Positions 27,182-36,731 of a DNA stretch of 64,000 nt are shown here, in pieces (position 1 is the stretch's first letter; every line of letters starts with the position of its first letter). Both the position numbers and the translations under genes were made by a program. A model generated the notes under the pieces. The model searched no databases. It had not been told where the DNA came from and was given only the letters and a program-made list of their open reading frames with translations. The stretch comes from Thioalkalivibrio sp. ALJ7 (GTDB taxonomy: Bacteria > Pseudomonadota > Gammaproteobacteria > Ectothiorhodospirales > Ectothiorhodospiraceae): positions 620,001 through 684,000 of the forward strand of contig NZ_AQXQ01000012.1 of NCBI RefSeq assembly GCF_000376865.1, read 5' to 3'.

Positions 27182-29845
27182 TCAAGCCTTCAACGGATTG
27201 GGCCGTTCGACGTCGATCTTGTACTTCTTGATCGCGTCGGAGACGGTCTTGATCTCAACGGTCCCGGCATCGGCCAGGGCCTTCAGCGCCGCCACCGCGA
27301 TGTGGTAGCGATCCACCTCGAAGTGACGGCGCAGCGCGGCCCGGGTATCCGATCGGCTAAAGCCATCCGTCCCCAGCACGCGGTAATCTGCCGGCACCCA
27401 GGCGCGGATCTGGTCCGCGTAGGCCTGTACATAGTCCGTGGCGGCAATGACCGGGTCCTCCGAGCCACCCAGGCACTCTTCCACCCAAGCCTTGCGCGGC
27501 TTGGCTTCGGGGTTCAACCGTGCATGGCGATCGACATCGCGGCCATCGCGTGCCAGCTCGTTGAAGCTGGTCGCACTCCAGACCTCCGCGGCCACGCCAA
27601 AGTCCTTGTCCAGAAGTTCGGCGGCGGCGATGGCCTCGCGCAGGATGGTCCCGGAGCCCAGCAGGCGCACCTTCTTTTTCTTGCGCCCACCCGCCTGCAG
27701 CCGGTACAGGCCACGACGGATGCCCTCCTCGGCACCCTTCGGCATGGCCGGCTGCGGGTAGTTCTCGTTCATCACGGTGATGTAGTAGAAGACGCTTTCC
27801 TGCTCCGCGTACATGCGGCGCATGCCGTCCTGCACGATCACCGCCAGTTCATAGGCGAAGGTCGGGTCGTAGGCGATGCAGTTGGGCACGTTGGCGGCCA
27901 TCATCAGGCTGTGGCCGTCGTCGTGCTGCAGGCCCTCGCCGGCCAGCGTGGTGCGCCCGGCAGTCGCCCCCATCAGGAAGCCGCGGGCACGCATGTCGCC
28001 GGCGGCCCAGATCAGGTCGCCGATACGCTGGAAGCCGAACATCGAATAGAAGATGTAGAACGGCACCATCGCCACGCCATGCGTGGAGTAGGACGTGGCC
28101 GCCGCGATCCAGGAGGACATGGAACCGGCCTCGTTGATCCCCTCTTCCAGGATCTGGCCCTTCTTGTCCTCCTTGTAATACATCACCTGGTCCTTGTCCT
28201 GCGGCTCGTAGAGCTGGCCGACCGAGGAGTAGATCCCCAGCTGGCGGAACAGCCCTTCCATGCCGAAGGTACGCGCCTCGTCGGGCACGATCGGGACGAT
28301 GTTCTTGCCGATCTTCTTGTCGCGGGCGAGCAGCGTCAGCAGGCGAACGAAAGCCATGGTGGTGGACATCTCGCGCTCGCCGGAGGCCTCCAGCAGACCG
28401 TTGAAGGCGTCCAGCCCGGGGATCTCGAGCGGTGTCGCCAGCGGGCGGCGCACGGGCAGGTGACCGCCCAGGTCGTTGCGCCGCGCGTTCATGTACTTCA
28501 TCTCTTCCGAATCGGGATCCGGCTTGATGTATTCGGCTTTCTCCACCTGCTCGTCGGACAGCGGGATGTTGAAGCGGTCGCGGAACTGCCTCATGTCCTC
28601 CGCGTCCATCTTCTTCTGGCTGTGAGTGCGGTTCTGGGCCTCGCCCGCCGCGCCCATGCCGTAGCCCTTCACGGTGTGCGCGAGGATCACGGTCGGCTGA
28701 CCCTTGTGCTCGGCCGCCGCCTTGTAGGCTGCATAGACCTTGACCGGGTCATGGCCACCGCGATTCAGACGCCAGATGTCCTCGTCGGACATGTTGGCGA
28801 CCATGCGCTTGAGTTCGGGATACTTGCCGAAGAAGTGCTCGCGCACGTAGGCGCCGTCGCGCGACTTGTAGTTCTGGTAGTCGCCGTCGACCGCTTCCAT
28901 CATGCGTTTCTGCAGCAGACCGTCGGTATCCCTGGCCAGCAGCGGATCCCAGTAACGACCCCACAGGACCTTGACCACGTTCCAGCCGGCGCCGCGGAAG
29001 ATCGCCTCCAGCTCCTGGATGATCTTGCCATTGCCACGCACCGGGCCATCCAGGCGCTGCAGGTTGCAGTTCACCACCCAGGTCAGGTTGTCCAGCTTCT
29101 CGCGCGAGGCCAGGGTGATCGCACCCAGGGTCTCCGGCTCGTCCACCTCACCGTCGCCGACAAAGCTCCACACGCGGCGGTTCTCGGTCTGCGCGAGGCC
29201 CCGATCCTGCAGATAGCGCATGAAGCGCGCCTGGTAGATGCTCATGATCGGCCCGAGCCCCATGGACACGGTCGGGAACTGCCAGAAGTCCGGCATCAGC
29301 CATGGGTGCGGGTAGGAGGACAGGCCCTTGCCGTCCACCTCGCGACGGAAGTGGTCCAGCTGTTCCTCGGTCAGGCGGCCTTCCATGAACGCGCGGGCAT
29401 AGATGCCCGGCGAGGAATGCCCTTGGGCAAAAAGCAGGTCGCCGCCGTGGTCATGCGCTGGGGCATGCCAGAAGTGGTTGAAGCCCACGTCGTACAAAGT
29501 CGCGGCCGAGGCGAAGGTCGCGATGTGTCCGCCCAGCTCGGAAGAGGCTCGATTGGCCTTGACCACCATCGCCATCGCGTTCCAGCGAATATAGGAGCGG
29601 ATGCGATGTTCCACCGCACTGTCACCCGGATATTCCGGCTCCAGGTGCGTGGGAATCGTATTCACGTAGGCGGTGTTGGCGGAATACGGGAGATAGGCCC
29701 CGCTGCGGCGCGCCTTGTCGACCAGTCGCTCAAGGAGGGCGTGGGCCCGTTCCGGGCCATCCGTCTCCAGCACGGAGGCCAGGGCGTCAATCCACTCCTG
29801 AGTCTCCTGCGGGTCGATATCGTGTTCGGTCGCGTTCGGGTCCAT
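27182..29845 (-). CDS. aceE: Pyruvate dehydrogenase E1, homodimeric type
   Basis: Thiamine-diphosphate-dependent decarboxylase that feeds acetyl groups to AceF. The 887-residue single chain is the homodimeric form found in gammaproteobacteria. Visible blocks include GGHIATFASAATLYDVGFNHFW, the ThDP/magnesium motif WSFVGDGEVDEPETLGAI with NCNLQRLDGPVRGNGKIIQ, and AGRTTLAGEGLQHDDGHS. It leads aceE-aceF-lpdA and has a convincing upstream promoter. Length and motifs are normal. Confidence 0.97.
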   Translation of the reverse strand: MDPNATEHDIDPQETQEWIDALASVLETDGPERAHALLERLVDKARRSGAYLPYSANTAYVNTIPTHLEPEYPGDSAVEHRIRSYIRWNAMAMVVKANRASSELGGHIATFASAATLYDVGFNHFWHAPAHDHGGDLLFAQGHSSPGIYARAFMEGRLTEEQLDHFRREVDGKGLSSYPHPWLMPDFWQFPTVSMGLGPIMSIYQARFMRYLQDRGLAQTENRRVWSFVGDGEVDEPETLGAITLASREKLDNLTWVVNCNLQRLDGPVRGNGKIIQELEAIFRGAGWNVVKVLWGRYWDPLLARDTDGLLQKRMMEAVDGDYQNYKSRDGAYVREHFFGKYPELKRMVANMSDEDIWRLNRGGHDPVKVYAAYKAAAEHKGQPTVILAHTVKGYGMGAAGEAQNRTHSQKKMDAEDMRQFRDRFNIPLSDEQVEKAEYIKPDPDSEEMKYMNARRNDLGGHLPVRRPLATPLEIPGLDAFNGLLEASGEREMSTTMAFVRLLTLLARDKKIGKNIVPIVPDEARTFGMEGLFRQLGIYSSVGQLYEPQDKDQVMYYKEDKKGQILEEGINEAGSMSSWIAAATSYSTHGVAMVPFYIFYSMFGFQRIGDLIWAAGDMRARGFLMGATAGRTTLAGEGLQHDDGHSLMMAANVPNCIAYDPTFAYELAVIVQDGMRRMYAEQESVFYYITVMNENYPQPAMPKGAEEGIRRGLYRLQAGGRKKKKVRLLGSGTILREAIAAAELLDKDFGVAAEVWSATSFNELARDGRDVDRHARLNPEAKPRKAWVEECLGGSEDPVIAATDYVQAYADQIRAWVPADYRVLGTDGFSRSDTRAALRRHFEVDRYHIAVAALKALADAGTVEIKTVSDAIKKYKIDVERPNPLKA

Positions 29846-29956
29846 GCTCTACCCCTGAAAACGGGTTGGGAATCGGATTGCCACTACGAGGCCATGCCAC
29901 CGGGCCTTCGGGCATTTGCTACCATGCGCCGGTGTCGGGCGGGCATAAAAGGCGCA

Positions 29957-29986
29957 AGTATCCCGACTGCGCCGCCAATAGGTCAA
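29957..29986 (-). promoter_or_regulatory. Probable promoter of the aceE operon
   Basis: On the minus strand TTGACC (29986-29981) and GATACT (29962-29957) are 18 nt apart, about 110 bp upstream of the aceE ATG, in the region divergent to rnt. It is one of the best sigma-70 matches noticed. Inferred from sequence only. Confidence 0.5.
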
Positions 29987-30118
29987 GCGAAAGCCCCTTA
30001 TGGCGCCGAACGTCGGTAAAATATGCGGCAAAATCCGCAAACACCCAGAAAGCTGGCCCACTCGTTCGCCGCGACCGAACAACCCGCGAAACACCCCTCA
30101 TCGAGACCGAGCAAAACC

Positions 30119-30805
30119 ATGGCCGAACCCGTCCAGCTGGACCCGCAGCACCGCCCGATGGCGAACCGTTTCCGCGGCTTTTTGCCCGTCGTGGTGGACG
30201 TGGAAACCGGGGGCTTCGACTGCCACCGCCATGCGCTCCTGCAAGTAGCCGCCGTGTTCTTGCGTCGCGACGAACAGGACCACCTGGTGCGCGACCGCAC
30301 CGTCAGCCTGCATGTGCGCCCCTACGAAGGCTCGGAGATGGACCCGAAGTCCCTGGAAGTGAATGGCATTGACCCGTATCACCCGCTACGGGCGGCCTGG
30401 CCCGAAGATCAGGCGATGGGCAAGCTGTTCAGCGAAGTCCGCCGCGAAGTGAAGGTAAACCACTGCAAGCGCGCGATCCTGGTCGGGCACAATGCCCACT
30501 TCGATCTCGGCTTTGTGCATACCGCCGCCGAGCGCTGCGGGATCAAACGCAACCCCTTCCATCCGTTCAGCAGCCTGGACACGGTGTCGCTGTCCGCACT
30601 CGCGTTTGGCCAGACCGTGCTGGCACGGGCGGCTGATGCAGCGGGAATCGGCTGGGACACCGAATCCGCCCACAGCGCTGCCTTCGATGCAGAAAAGACG
30701 GCGGATATCTTCTGCCAGATCGCCAACCGCTGGCAGGACGGCATCGGAGTGCCGCAACCGGCGCTGCGCCTGCCCGAGCCGGAAGAGCTACCGCCCGGAA
30801 GCTGA
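30119..30805 (+). CDS. rnt: Ribonuclease T
   Basis: RNase T is a DEDD exonuclease that trims the 3' ends of tRNA, 5S and 23S rRNA. The 228-residue product shows Exo[12 protein letters not shown] (Asp27, Glu29), Exo[14 protein letters not shown], and Exo[17 protein letters not shown] with the catalytic His/Asp. The start 30119 fits family length (about 215-225). It is divergent from aceE. A repeat block follows before the convergent grxD. Confidence 0.95.
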   Translation: MAEPVQLDPQHRPMANRFRGFLPVVVDVETGGFDCHRHALLQVAAVFLRRDEQDHLVRDRTVSLHVRPYEGSEMDPKSLEVNGIDPYHPLRAAWPEDQAMGKLFSEVRREVKVNHCKRAILVGHNAHFDLGFVHTAAERCGIKRNPFHPFSSLDTVSLSALAFGQTVLARAADAAGIGWDTESAHSAAFDAEKTADIFCQIANRWQDGIGVPQPALRLPEPEELPPGS

Positions 30806-30829
30806 CCGCGACTCGGGGCAACATCACGC

Positions 30830-30989
30830 AGATCGCCACGGCCCCGGACGGGGCCTCGCGATGACACAACCGCAACCCCGTCATTGCGAACCCCGCAGGG
30901 GTGAAGCAATCTCCCGGCGCGGGCACGAAGCGGGATCAGGTGGTCACGTTAGGAGATCGCCACGGCCCCAGACGGGGCCTCGCGATGAC
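30830..30989. repeat. Intergenic REP-like repeat cluster, rnt/grxD
   Basis: The 229-bp gap between convergent rnt and grxD has no gene. A 36-bp unit (AGATCGCCACGGCCCC then GACGGGGCCTCGCGATGAC) occurs twice in direct orientation, 30830-30865 and 30954-30989, with one mismatch. Each copy can fold (GGCCCC/GGGGCC). Between them is GTCATTGCGAACCCCGCAGG followed by GGTGAAGCAATCTC (30880-30913), an oppositely oriented relative. Half-sites recur near 4.73-4.82 kb. Confidence 0.75.
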
Positions 30990-31034
30990 GATGCTGGGGT
31001 GTGCCGCAGCCGAGTAGCCGCGGCACGACATGCC

Positions 31035-31364
31035 TTAGCTCGCGGCGCGCTTGGCGTGGGCCGCGTCAACCATCTTCTTCAGGTCGCCGCTCTCGAACAT
31101 CTCCAGCGTGATGTCGCAACCACCGACCAGCTCACCGTCGATATAGACCTGCGGGAAGGTCGGCCAGTCGGCAAACCGGGGCAGATTCTGCATCACTTCC
31201 TGGTCGGCGATCACGTTCACATAGCCGAACTCCTGGTCACAACGCTTGAGCGCCTCGACCGCACGGCTGGAGAAGCCGCACATGGGGAACTGCGGCGTGC
31301 CTTTCATGAAGATCACCACCGGATTGTCTTCCACCTGCTGGCGAATCCGATCCATTACATCCAT
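31035..31364 (-). CDS. grxD: Monothiol glutaredoxin, Grx4 type
   Basis: GrxD binds and delivers a 2Fe-2S cluster with glutathione and takes part in iron homeostasis. The 109-residue product has the monothiol active site GTPQFPMCGFSSRAVEAL (single Cys), WPTFPQVYIDGELVGGCDI and a basic end. Start 31364 follows GGGAG at 9 nt; a longer frame to 31391 is less likely. It functionally relates to erpA, another Fe-S carrier in the window, though they are far apart. Confidence 0.95.
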   Translation of the reverse strand: MDVMDRIRQQVEDNPVVIFMKGTPQFPMCGFSSRAVEALKRCDQEFGYVNVIADQEVMQNLPRFADWPTFPQVYIDGELVGGCDITLEMFESGDLKKMVDAAHAKRAAS

Positions 31365-31444
31365 TACTGTACTCCCGAAATTTGGTGCCAAGATTGGTGC
31401 CCGATCACCCGAAAGCGGTCGAGGCGAGTGACCTAGTGTGACGC

Positions 31445-32539
31445 TCAGACATTGAAGCGGAAATGTACCACGTCACCCTCTTTCAACAAGTATTCCTTGC
31501 CTTCGAGGCGCCATTTCCCCGCGTCCTTTGCGCCCTGTTCGCCGTTGTGCTCGACGAAGTCCTCATACCCGACGACCTCGGCGCGGATAAAACCGCGCTC
31601 GAAATCCGTGTGGATCACGCCCGCTCCTTGCGGCGCGGTGGAGCCCTGGCGCACGGTCCAGGCCCGCACTTCCTTCTCGCCGGCGGTGAAGAAGGTCTGC
31701 AGTTCAAGCAGGCGATAGGCGGTACGGATCACACGGTCCAGGCCCGGCTCGGCCAGCCCCAGATCGGCGATGAACTCCGCCCGCTCGTCCGGATCGAGCA
31801 CGGCGATTTCGGCCTCAATGGCGGCACAGACACTCACCACTTCGGCGCCCTCCTCGGCCGCCTTCGCCTGCACCACTTCGACCATCGTATTACCGTCAAC
31901 CAGGGAGGCCTCGTCCACGTTGGCGATGTACATCATCGGCTTGATCGTCAACAGATGCAGGTCATACAGCAACCGCCGCTCGTCCTCGTCGAGATCCTGG
32001 GCCCGCGCGGGAATCCCCTGATCGAGGCCTGCCGCCACTTTCTCGGCAGCCTTCAGCTGAGCGATGGCCGTTTTGTCCTGCGACTTGGCCGCACGCGCCA
32101 GACGATTGAGCGCTTTGTTGGCGGTTTCCAGGTCCGCCAGCATCAGTTCGGTGCTGATGGTCTCGATATCGGAGATCGGATCCACCTTGCCGGCGACGTG
32201 CACGATGTCGTCGTCCTCGAAACAACGCACCACCTGAGCGATCGCATCGGTCTCGCGGATGTGCGCGAGGAACTGGTTGCCCAGCCCCTCGCCTTGCGCG
32301 GCCCCGGCGACCAGGCCCGCGATGTCCACAAACTCGACCGTCGTCGGCAGTGTGCGCTGCGGCTTCACGATCTCGGTCAGCCGCGTCAACCGCGGGTCCG
32401 GGACCTCCACCACACCCACGTTGGGATCGATGGTGCAGAAGGGGTAGTTCTCCGCGGCGATCTCCGCACGCGTGAGGGCATTGAACAGGGTGGACTTGCC
32501 GACATTCGGCAGGCCCACGATCCCGCATTTAAGACTCAT
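31445..32539 (-). CDS. ychF: Ribosome-binding ATPase YchF
   Basis: YchF/Ola1 is an Obg-family NTPase that hydrolyses ATP and binds the ribosome; it affects stress tolerance and start-codon choice. The 364-residue product starts [20 protein letters not shown] (P-loop), has [20 protein letters not shown] (switch II) and a C-terminal TGS domain ending [18 protein letters not shown]. Its ATG overlaps the pth stop by 4 bp; pth-ychF pairing is widely conserved. Confidence 0.96.
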   Translation of the reverse strand: MSLKCGIVGLPNVGKSTLFNALTRAEIAAENYPFCTIDPNVGVVEVPDPRLTRLTEIVKPQRTLPTTVEFVDIAGLVAGAAQGEGLGNQFLAHIRETDAIAQVVRCFEDDDIVHVAGKVDPISDIETISTELMLADLETANKALNRLARAAKSQDKTAIAQLKAAEKVAAGLDQGIPARAQDLDEDERRLLYDLHLLTIKPMMYIANVDEASLVDGNTMVEVVQAKAAEEGAEVVSVCAAIEAEIAVLDPDERAEFIADLGLAEPGLDRVIRTAYRLLELQTFFTAGEKEVRAWTVRQGSTAPQGAGVIHTDFERGFIRAEVVGYEDFVEHNGEQGAKDAGKWRLEGKEYLLKEGDVVHFRFNV

Positions 32540-33159
32540 CGTGTTTCCTCGGAATTCGTGGCCGGCTTCGGGCTGCCGCCATGCAGATTGCGCACCGCCT
32601 CGTCCCAGCGCCCGGCCACCAGCGCAGGCACCTGATCCAGGGCCTTGTCGATGGCCTCCTCGATCACCTGCGTATCGGCCTTGCCGGGACGGTCCAGCAC
32701 GAAGGGCACCACATCATCGCGATGCCCCGGGTGGCCGATGCCAACCCGCAGCCGGGCGTAGTTCGGGCCGCCCAGGTGTCGATGCAGATCCCGCAGGCCA
32801 TTGTGGCCGCCATGCCCGCCACCCATCTTCAGCCGCACCACACCCGGATCGAGGTCCAGTTCGTCATGGACGATCAGGATAGCCTCGGGGGGTATACGGT
32901 AGAAATCGGCACACTTGCGCACCGGCAGGCCACTCTTGTTCATGAAGCTCATGGGTTTGAGCAGCCAGCAGTCGCCCGCGGGCAGATTGAGGCGGGCCGC
33001 CTCGCCATCGAAACGGCTCTCGGGGCGAAAGTCCGCGGCATACCGTCGGGCCAGGGCATCCACAAACCAGAAGCCCGCGTTATGCCGGGTCTCGGCGTAA
33101 CGCGGGCCTGGATTGCCCAGCCCGACCAGCAGGCGGATCGGCTCGGGTCGGATCGACAT
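32536..33159 (-). CDS. pth: Peptidyl-tRNA hydrolase
   Basis: Pth frees tRNA from peptidyl-tRNAs dropped by ribosomes. The 207-residue product contains [21 protein letters not shown] (catalytic His), [23 protein letters not shown] and [15 protein letters not shown], the full set of family motifs. It lies between rplY and ychF in the conserved prs-rplY-pth-ychF order. Confidence 0.96.
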   Translation of the reverse strand: MSIRPEPIRLLVGLGNPGPRYAETRHNAGFWFVDALARRYAADFRPESRFDGEAARLNLPAGDCWLLKPMSFMNKSGLPVRKCADFYRIPPEAILIVHDELDLDPGVVRLKMGGGHGGHNGLRDLHRHLGGPNYARLRVGIGHPGHRDDVVPFVLDRPGKADTQVIEEAIDKALDQVPALVAGRWDEAVRNLHGGSPKPATNSEETR

Positions 33160-33183
33160 CGGTCAGACGGAAAGCCGCAAGGC

Positions 33184-33894
33184 TTACTCCTTGCCCTCGG
33201 ACTCCGACTCGTCGTCGCCGGAGGCCTCTTCGCCATCGGCGGCTTCCTCACCACCTTCAGATTCCGCGGCCTCGGCTTCGCCTTCTTCGCCCTCTTCCTC
33301 ATCGGCCTTGGCAGCACGCGGCAGTACCACGCTGACCACAGCGTAGTCGTAGTCCTCGCCATGCATCAGGGCCACGCTCTGCACACCTTCCGGCAGCTTC
33401 AGCTCGGAGACGTGCAGGGTGTCACCGACGTCCATCTCGATCACGTCGATATCGATGGACTCGGGCAGATCACCCGGCAGACACTCGACCTCAAGCTCGT
33501 TGATCATCCGGCTCACCATGCCACCGCTCAGCTTCACACCCTTGCACTCTTCCTCGTTGTGGAAGTGCAGCGGCACGCTGACGCGGATCGGCTGGTTCGC
33601 GCTCACGCGCATCAGATCGACGTGGTAGATGGTCGGTTTGAACGGATGGCGCTGCACATCACGCAGAATCGCCTTCTCGGTCTTGCCATCCAGCTTCACA
33701 CTCAGGATGTGCGAGTAGAACGCATCTTCCTTCAGGTTATGGACCATCGCGTTGTGATCCAGCGTGATGGACACCGCGTCCTTATCTGCCCCGTACAGAA
33801 TGGCGGGCAGCTTGCCGGCGCGACGCAGGCGGCGGCTCGCACGCGAACCCTGTTCGTCCCGCTTCTCGGCTTCAATCGTAAAACTCATGCTCAT
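33184..33894 (-). CDS. rplY: 50S ribosomal protein L25, CTC form
   Basis: L25 binds 5S rRNA; the long form resembles the general stress protein Ctc. The 236-residue product has the N-terminal 5S-binding domain ([29 protein letters not shown]), the C-terminal beta domain (about 95-190), and a very acidic Glu/Ala/Ser tail (about 195-236). ATG 33894 follows GGAGA at 8 nt; a TTG further up lacks such a site. The acid tail is typical but is long here. Confidence 0.94.
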   Translation of the reverse strand: MSMSFTIEAEKRDEQGSRASRRLRRAGKLPAILYGADKDAVSITLDHNAMVHNLKEDAFYSHILSVKLDGKTEKAILRDVQRHPFKPTIYHVDLMRVSANQPIRVSVPLHFHNEEECKGVKLSGGMVSRMINELEVECLPGDLPESIDIDVIEMDVGDTLHVSELKLPEGVQSVALMHGEDYDYAVVSVVLPRAAKADEEEGEEGEAEAAESEGGEEAADGEEASGDDESESEGKE

Positions 33895-33916
33895 TGCTAC
33901 AGTCTCCAAAATGAAA

Positions 33917-33967
33917 GGCGCTTCACCCGAAGCGCCCTGAACACACCCCGCCCGCGACCAGGCGGGG
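33917..33967 (-). terminator. Paired hairpins between prs and rplY
   Basis: Two stem-loops occur in the 110-bp gap: CCCCGCC/GGCGGGG (33946-33952 with 33961-33967) and GGCGCTT/AAGCGCC (33917-33923 with 33930-33936). Only a short U-run follows, so they may attenuate rather than stop transcription from prs into rplY. Confidence 0.45.
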
Positions 33968-34004
33968 CGCTAAATGGGAGGCGACCCTCCCGAATTCTTG
34001 TTCG

Positions 34005-34961
34005 CTAGTCCATAAACAGCGAACTGACGGATTCTTCGCGATTGATGCGGCGGATGGTCTCCGCCAGCATCTCCGCGACCGACAACTGGCGGATCTTCTC
34101 GCAGCTCTGCGCGTTGGGCCGCAAGGCCAGCGTGTCCGTCACCACCAGCTCGTCAAGCGCCGAACCGTTTATGTTATCAATTGCTGCGCCGGAAAGCACG
34201 GGATGAGTGGCATAGGCCATCACCGAGTGCGCGCCATGCTCCTTCAGGGCCTTCGCCGCCTGACACAGCGTACCGGCCGTATCCACCAGATCATCGATGA
34301 TGATGCAGGACTTGCCACGCACGTCGCCGATGATATGCATCACTTCGGACTCGTTGGCGCGCGGACGGCGCTTGTCGATAATCGCCAGGTCCGCGTCGTC
34401 CAGGCGTTTGGCGATCGCCCGCGCACGCACCACCCCGCCAACATCCGGCGACACCACGGTCAGATCACCCGAAACATGGCGCCAGACATCGCCCAATAGC
34501 ACCGGAGAGGCATAGATGTTGTCTACCGGAACGTTGAAAAAGCCCTGGACCTGGTCGGCGTGCACGTCGATGGTCAGCACGCGATCCGCGCCCACTGCCT
34601 CGATCATATTGGCGACCACCTTGGCCGAGATCGGCACCCGCGCCGAACGCACCCGGCGGTCCTGCCGGGCGTAGCCGAAGTACGGGATCACCGTGGTGAT
34701 GCGGCCGGCGGAGGCGCGGCGAAGCGCGTCCACCATGATCACCAACTCCATGATGTTTTCGTTGGTCGGCTGACCGGTCGGCTGAATCAGGAACACGTCG
34801 CGTCCGCGAACGTTCTCCAGGATCTCGACCTGAACTTCGCCATCGCTGAAGCGGCCCACGGTCGCCTTGCCCATCGGCAGGCCGAGGTGTTCCGCGACAC
34901 CCTGCGCCAGACGCGGGTTGGCGTTCCCCGCGAAGATCATCATACGACTCTTGTCGACCAC
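34005..34961 (-). CDS. prs: Ribose-phosphate pyrophosphokinase
   Basis: Prs makes PRPP for nucleotide, histidine, tryptophan and NAD synthesis. The 318-residue product has [40 protein letters not shown], the flexible-loop [35 protein letters not shown] and the PRPP loop [18 protein letters not shown]. The start read here is GTG 34961 (8 nt after GGGA); ATGs at 34943 and 34940 are close alternatives. It follows tRNA-Gln and ispE as in pseudomonads. Confidence 0.96.
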   Translation of the reverse strand: MVDKSRMMIFAGNANPRLAQGVAEHLGLPMGKATVGRFSDGEVQVEILENVRGRDVFLIQPTGQPTNENIMELVIMVDALRRASAGRITTVIPYFGYARQDRRVRSARVPISAKVVANMIEAVGADRVLTIDVHADQVQGFFNVPVDNIYASPVLLGDVWRHVSGDLTVVSPDVGGVVRARAIAKRLDDADLAIIDKRRPRANESEVMHIIGDVRGKSCIIIDDLVDTAGTLCQAAKALKEHGAHSVMAYATHPVLSGAAIDNINGSALDELVVTDTLALRPNAQSCEKIRQLSVAEMLAETIRRINREESVSSLFMD

Positions 34962-35023
34962 GGTTTTTCCCGGTCTGGATGGATATGGAGCGGACGGCTT
35001 TGTCGCGCAGGCTCCAAATTATA

Positions 35024-35078
35024 GACCCCGGTGCTGGGCCGGGGTCTTGATGGTTGGCCTCGCGCCTTTCTGGCGCGA
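35024..35078 (-). terminator. Hairpins downstream of tRNA-Gln
   Basis: Directly after the tRNA on the minus strand are TCGCGCC/GGCGCGA (35060-35066 with 35072-35078) and GACCCCGG/CCGGGGTC (35024-35031 with 35039-35046); the latter is followed by TATAATTT. They may end the tRNA transcript or set its 3' processing, with prs then transcribed from its own or read-through signal. Confidence 0.55.
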
Positions 35079-35087
35079 AGCGGTTGT

Positions 35088-35162
35088 TGGCTGGGCCGGC
35101 AGGATTCGAACCTGCGCATGGCGGGATCAAAACCCGCTGCCTTACCGCTTGGCTACGGCCCA
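35088..35162 (-). tRNA. tRNA-Gln (TTG)
   Basis: A 75-nt cloverleaf on the minus strand: acceptor stem TGGGCCG/CGGCCCA, D arm GCCAAGCGGTAAGGC, anticodon stem GCGGG/CCCGC with loop TTTTGAT (anticodon TTG, reading CAA/CAG), T arm GCAGGTTCGAATCCTGC, discriminator G and an encoded CCA end. The position between ispE and prs is the same as in Pseudomonas. Confidence 0.96.
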
Positions 35163-35178
35163 ATATCTCGCTGAACTC

Positions 35179-36054
35179 TCAAATTGTACTGTCAGGGCTG
35201 GCGCCGCGCTGCGGCAGCCAGGCCTGTAAAGGCGACGCGTTCATCAGCGGCGTCACCCAGCTCCGCCACGGGGCGGGTTGCGTGGCTTGTGCGTTTCGGG
35301 CTGCCCCTTCGTCGGGGAATATCCCGAAGATGCATCCACCACTCCCGCTCAGGTGCGCGCGCGGCGTCTGATCCGCCAGCCAGGTCAGGGCCCGGTCGAC
35401 CTCCGGATAACGTGATCGAACGACCGGTTCAAACACGTTCACGAATCGCTCCGCTTCGAGCGCGGACGAAATTGTCTCGGTGGGGCAGTCCCGTGTCAAT
35501 TCCGCACACCCGAACATCGCACCAGTGGAAACCGAAACGCCTGGGTCAATCAGCAGGACCCAGCCCGTATCCGGGTCTACGGGCGCCAGACGCTCACCCA
35601 CCCCTTCAGCCCAGGCGGCATGCCCCGCGACAAACACGGGAACATCGGCCCCCAGCCCCAATCCAATCGCGGCAAGCCGTTCGACCGAACACCCCTGGTC
35701 GAAAAGAAAATTCAGCGCCACCAAGGTCGTGGCCGCGTCCGAACTGCCGCCCCCCAGGCCACCGCCTACCGGGATCCGCTTGTCGAGGTGGATACGCACT
35801 CCGAAGGGATTCCCGGTCTCCGCAGCCAGATCGCGGGCGGCCCGCAAGCAGAGATTATCGACCCCATCGATGGGCTCGCCGGCCATTTCGAATCGCCCAG
35901 CGGACAACGGCTCAAAGCGCAGGGTGTCGGCCAACCCAAGAAATTGAAACACCGTCTGCAGTTCATGGTACCCGTCCGGACGGCGGGCGGTGATATGCAA
36001 GAAACGATTGATCTTGGCCGAGGCCGGAAAATTCGTATCGAATGGATCTGCCAC
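35179..36054 (-). CDS. ispE: 4-diphosphocytidyl-2-C-methyl-D-erythritol kinase
   Basis: IspE phosphorylates CDP-ME in the MEP pathway to isoprenoids. The GHMP-kinase motifs are ASAKINRFLHITARRPDGYH, KRIPVGGGLGGGSSDAATT (ATP loop) and the C-terminal AHLSGSGGCIFGIF. No ATG fits. GTG 36054 gives 291 residues, near the normal length, and avoids overlapping lolB; GTG 36096 would overlap lolB by 31 bp and add 14 residues. It follows lolB and precedes tRNA-Gln, as in many gammaproteobacteria. Confidence 0.93.
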   Translation of the reverse strand: MADPFDTNFPASAKINRFLHITARRPDGYHELQTVFQFLGLADTLRFEPLSAGRFEMAGEPIDGVDNLCLRAARDLAAETGNPFGVRIHLDKRIPVGGGLGGGSSDAATTLVALNFLFDQGCSVERLAAIGLGLGADVPVFVAGHAAWAEGVGERLAPVDPDTGWVLLIDPGVSVSTGAMFGCAELTRDCPTETISSALEAERFVNVFEPVVRSRYPEVDRALTWLADQTPRAHLSGSGGCIFGIFPDEGAARNAQATQPAPWRSWVTPLMNASPLQAWLPQRGASPDSTI

Positions 36055-36065
36055 AGGTGCCCCGG

Positions 36066-36731
36066 CTAAAACGCTTCGTCGGTCCCGAACTGCCACCGCC
36101 CGATGCGCGCACGCAGCTCAACATCGTCGCGCGTCAGCACCATAGCCACTGGCATGGGCACCCCATCGATCTCTTCAAACTCGTTGTATTCGATGCTCCA
36201 GCCGGACTGCTGAATCTGCAGCGGGCGCCCATCCGCATCGACATCCAGCTGATAGGAGGCCTCCGGGTGCAGCAGGCCGCGCACCCAGTACTGCATCCCG
36301 CTGACCGGGATCGACTCGCCTAGAACCTGGGCCACCAACGCATCGGGGTCACGCGCCTGAAAGCGTTCGCCACTGCGGGTCACCAGCAACGCGCGACCGC
36401 TGTCCGACAATGTCAGGCGACCACCGCCACGCCCCATCGGGCCAGACAGGTCCAGCACCTGCTGCCCCTCCTGCACCCGCCAGTTGAGCTGCGCCGACCA
36501 GTACTCCTCCCCGGAGGCCAGCCCCAGACGCGCCACCAACCGCCAACTATCCAGCGCCTCCAGATACTGGGCACGCTCCTCGAAGGCCGCCTCCGCCGCG
36601 GGCGAAGTGTCCACGTCGGGCATGGGCGCGGCACACCCGGCAAGCAGCAAGACGCCCGCGATCAGGAGCCCCGCCGGCCCCGCCAGTGTCGAGGGCCGCC
36701 CCTGCCCGGTCGCCATTCCCCTTTGGCTCAT
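36066..36731 (-). CDS. lolB: Outer-membrane lipoprotein receptor LolB
   Basis: LolB takes lipoproteins from LolA and inserts them into the outer membrane. The 221-residue product has a lipoprotein signal with LLAGC (Cys33), then family features: RLGLASGEEYWSAQLNWRVQEG, LDLSGPMGRGGGRLTL, the exposed-loop region VRGLLHPEA and a C-terminal beta strand set. M6 at 36716 is an alternative start. The ATG overlaps the TPR gene's stop by 4 bp. Confidence 0.93.
   Translation of the reverse strand: MSQRGMATGQGRPSTLAGPAGLLIAGVLLLAGCAAPMPDVDTSPAAEAAFEERAQYLEALDSWRLVARLGLASGEEYWSAQLNWRVQEGQQVLDLSGPMGRGGGRLTLSDSGRALLVTRSGERFQARDPDALVAQVLGESIPVSGMQYWVRGLLHPEASYQLDVDADGRPLQIQQSGWSIEYNEFEEIDGVPMPVAMVLTRDDVELRARIGRWQFGTDEAF

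Noticed and set aside
26420-30019. 1199-codon open frame on the plus strand opposite aceF and aceE
   Set aside because: Antisense to two well-recognised genes; its translation has the Arg/His/Val/Leu-rich look of the reverse frame of GC-rich coding DNA and no family motif.
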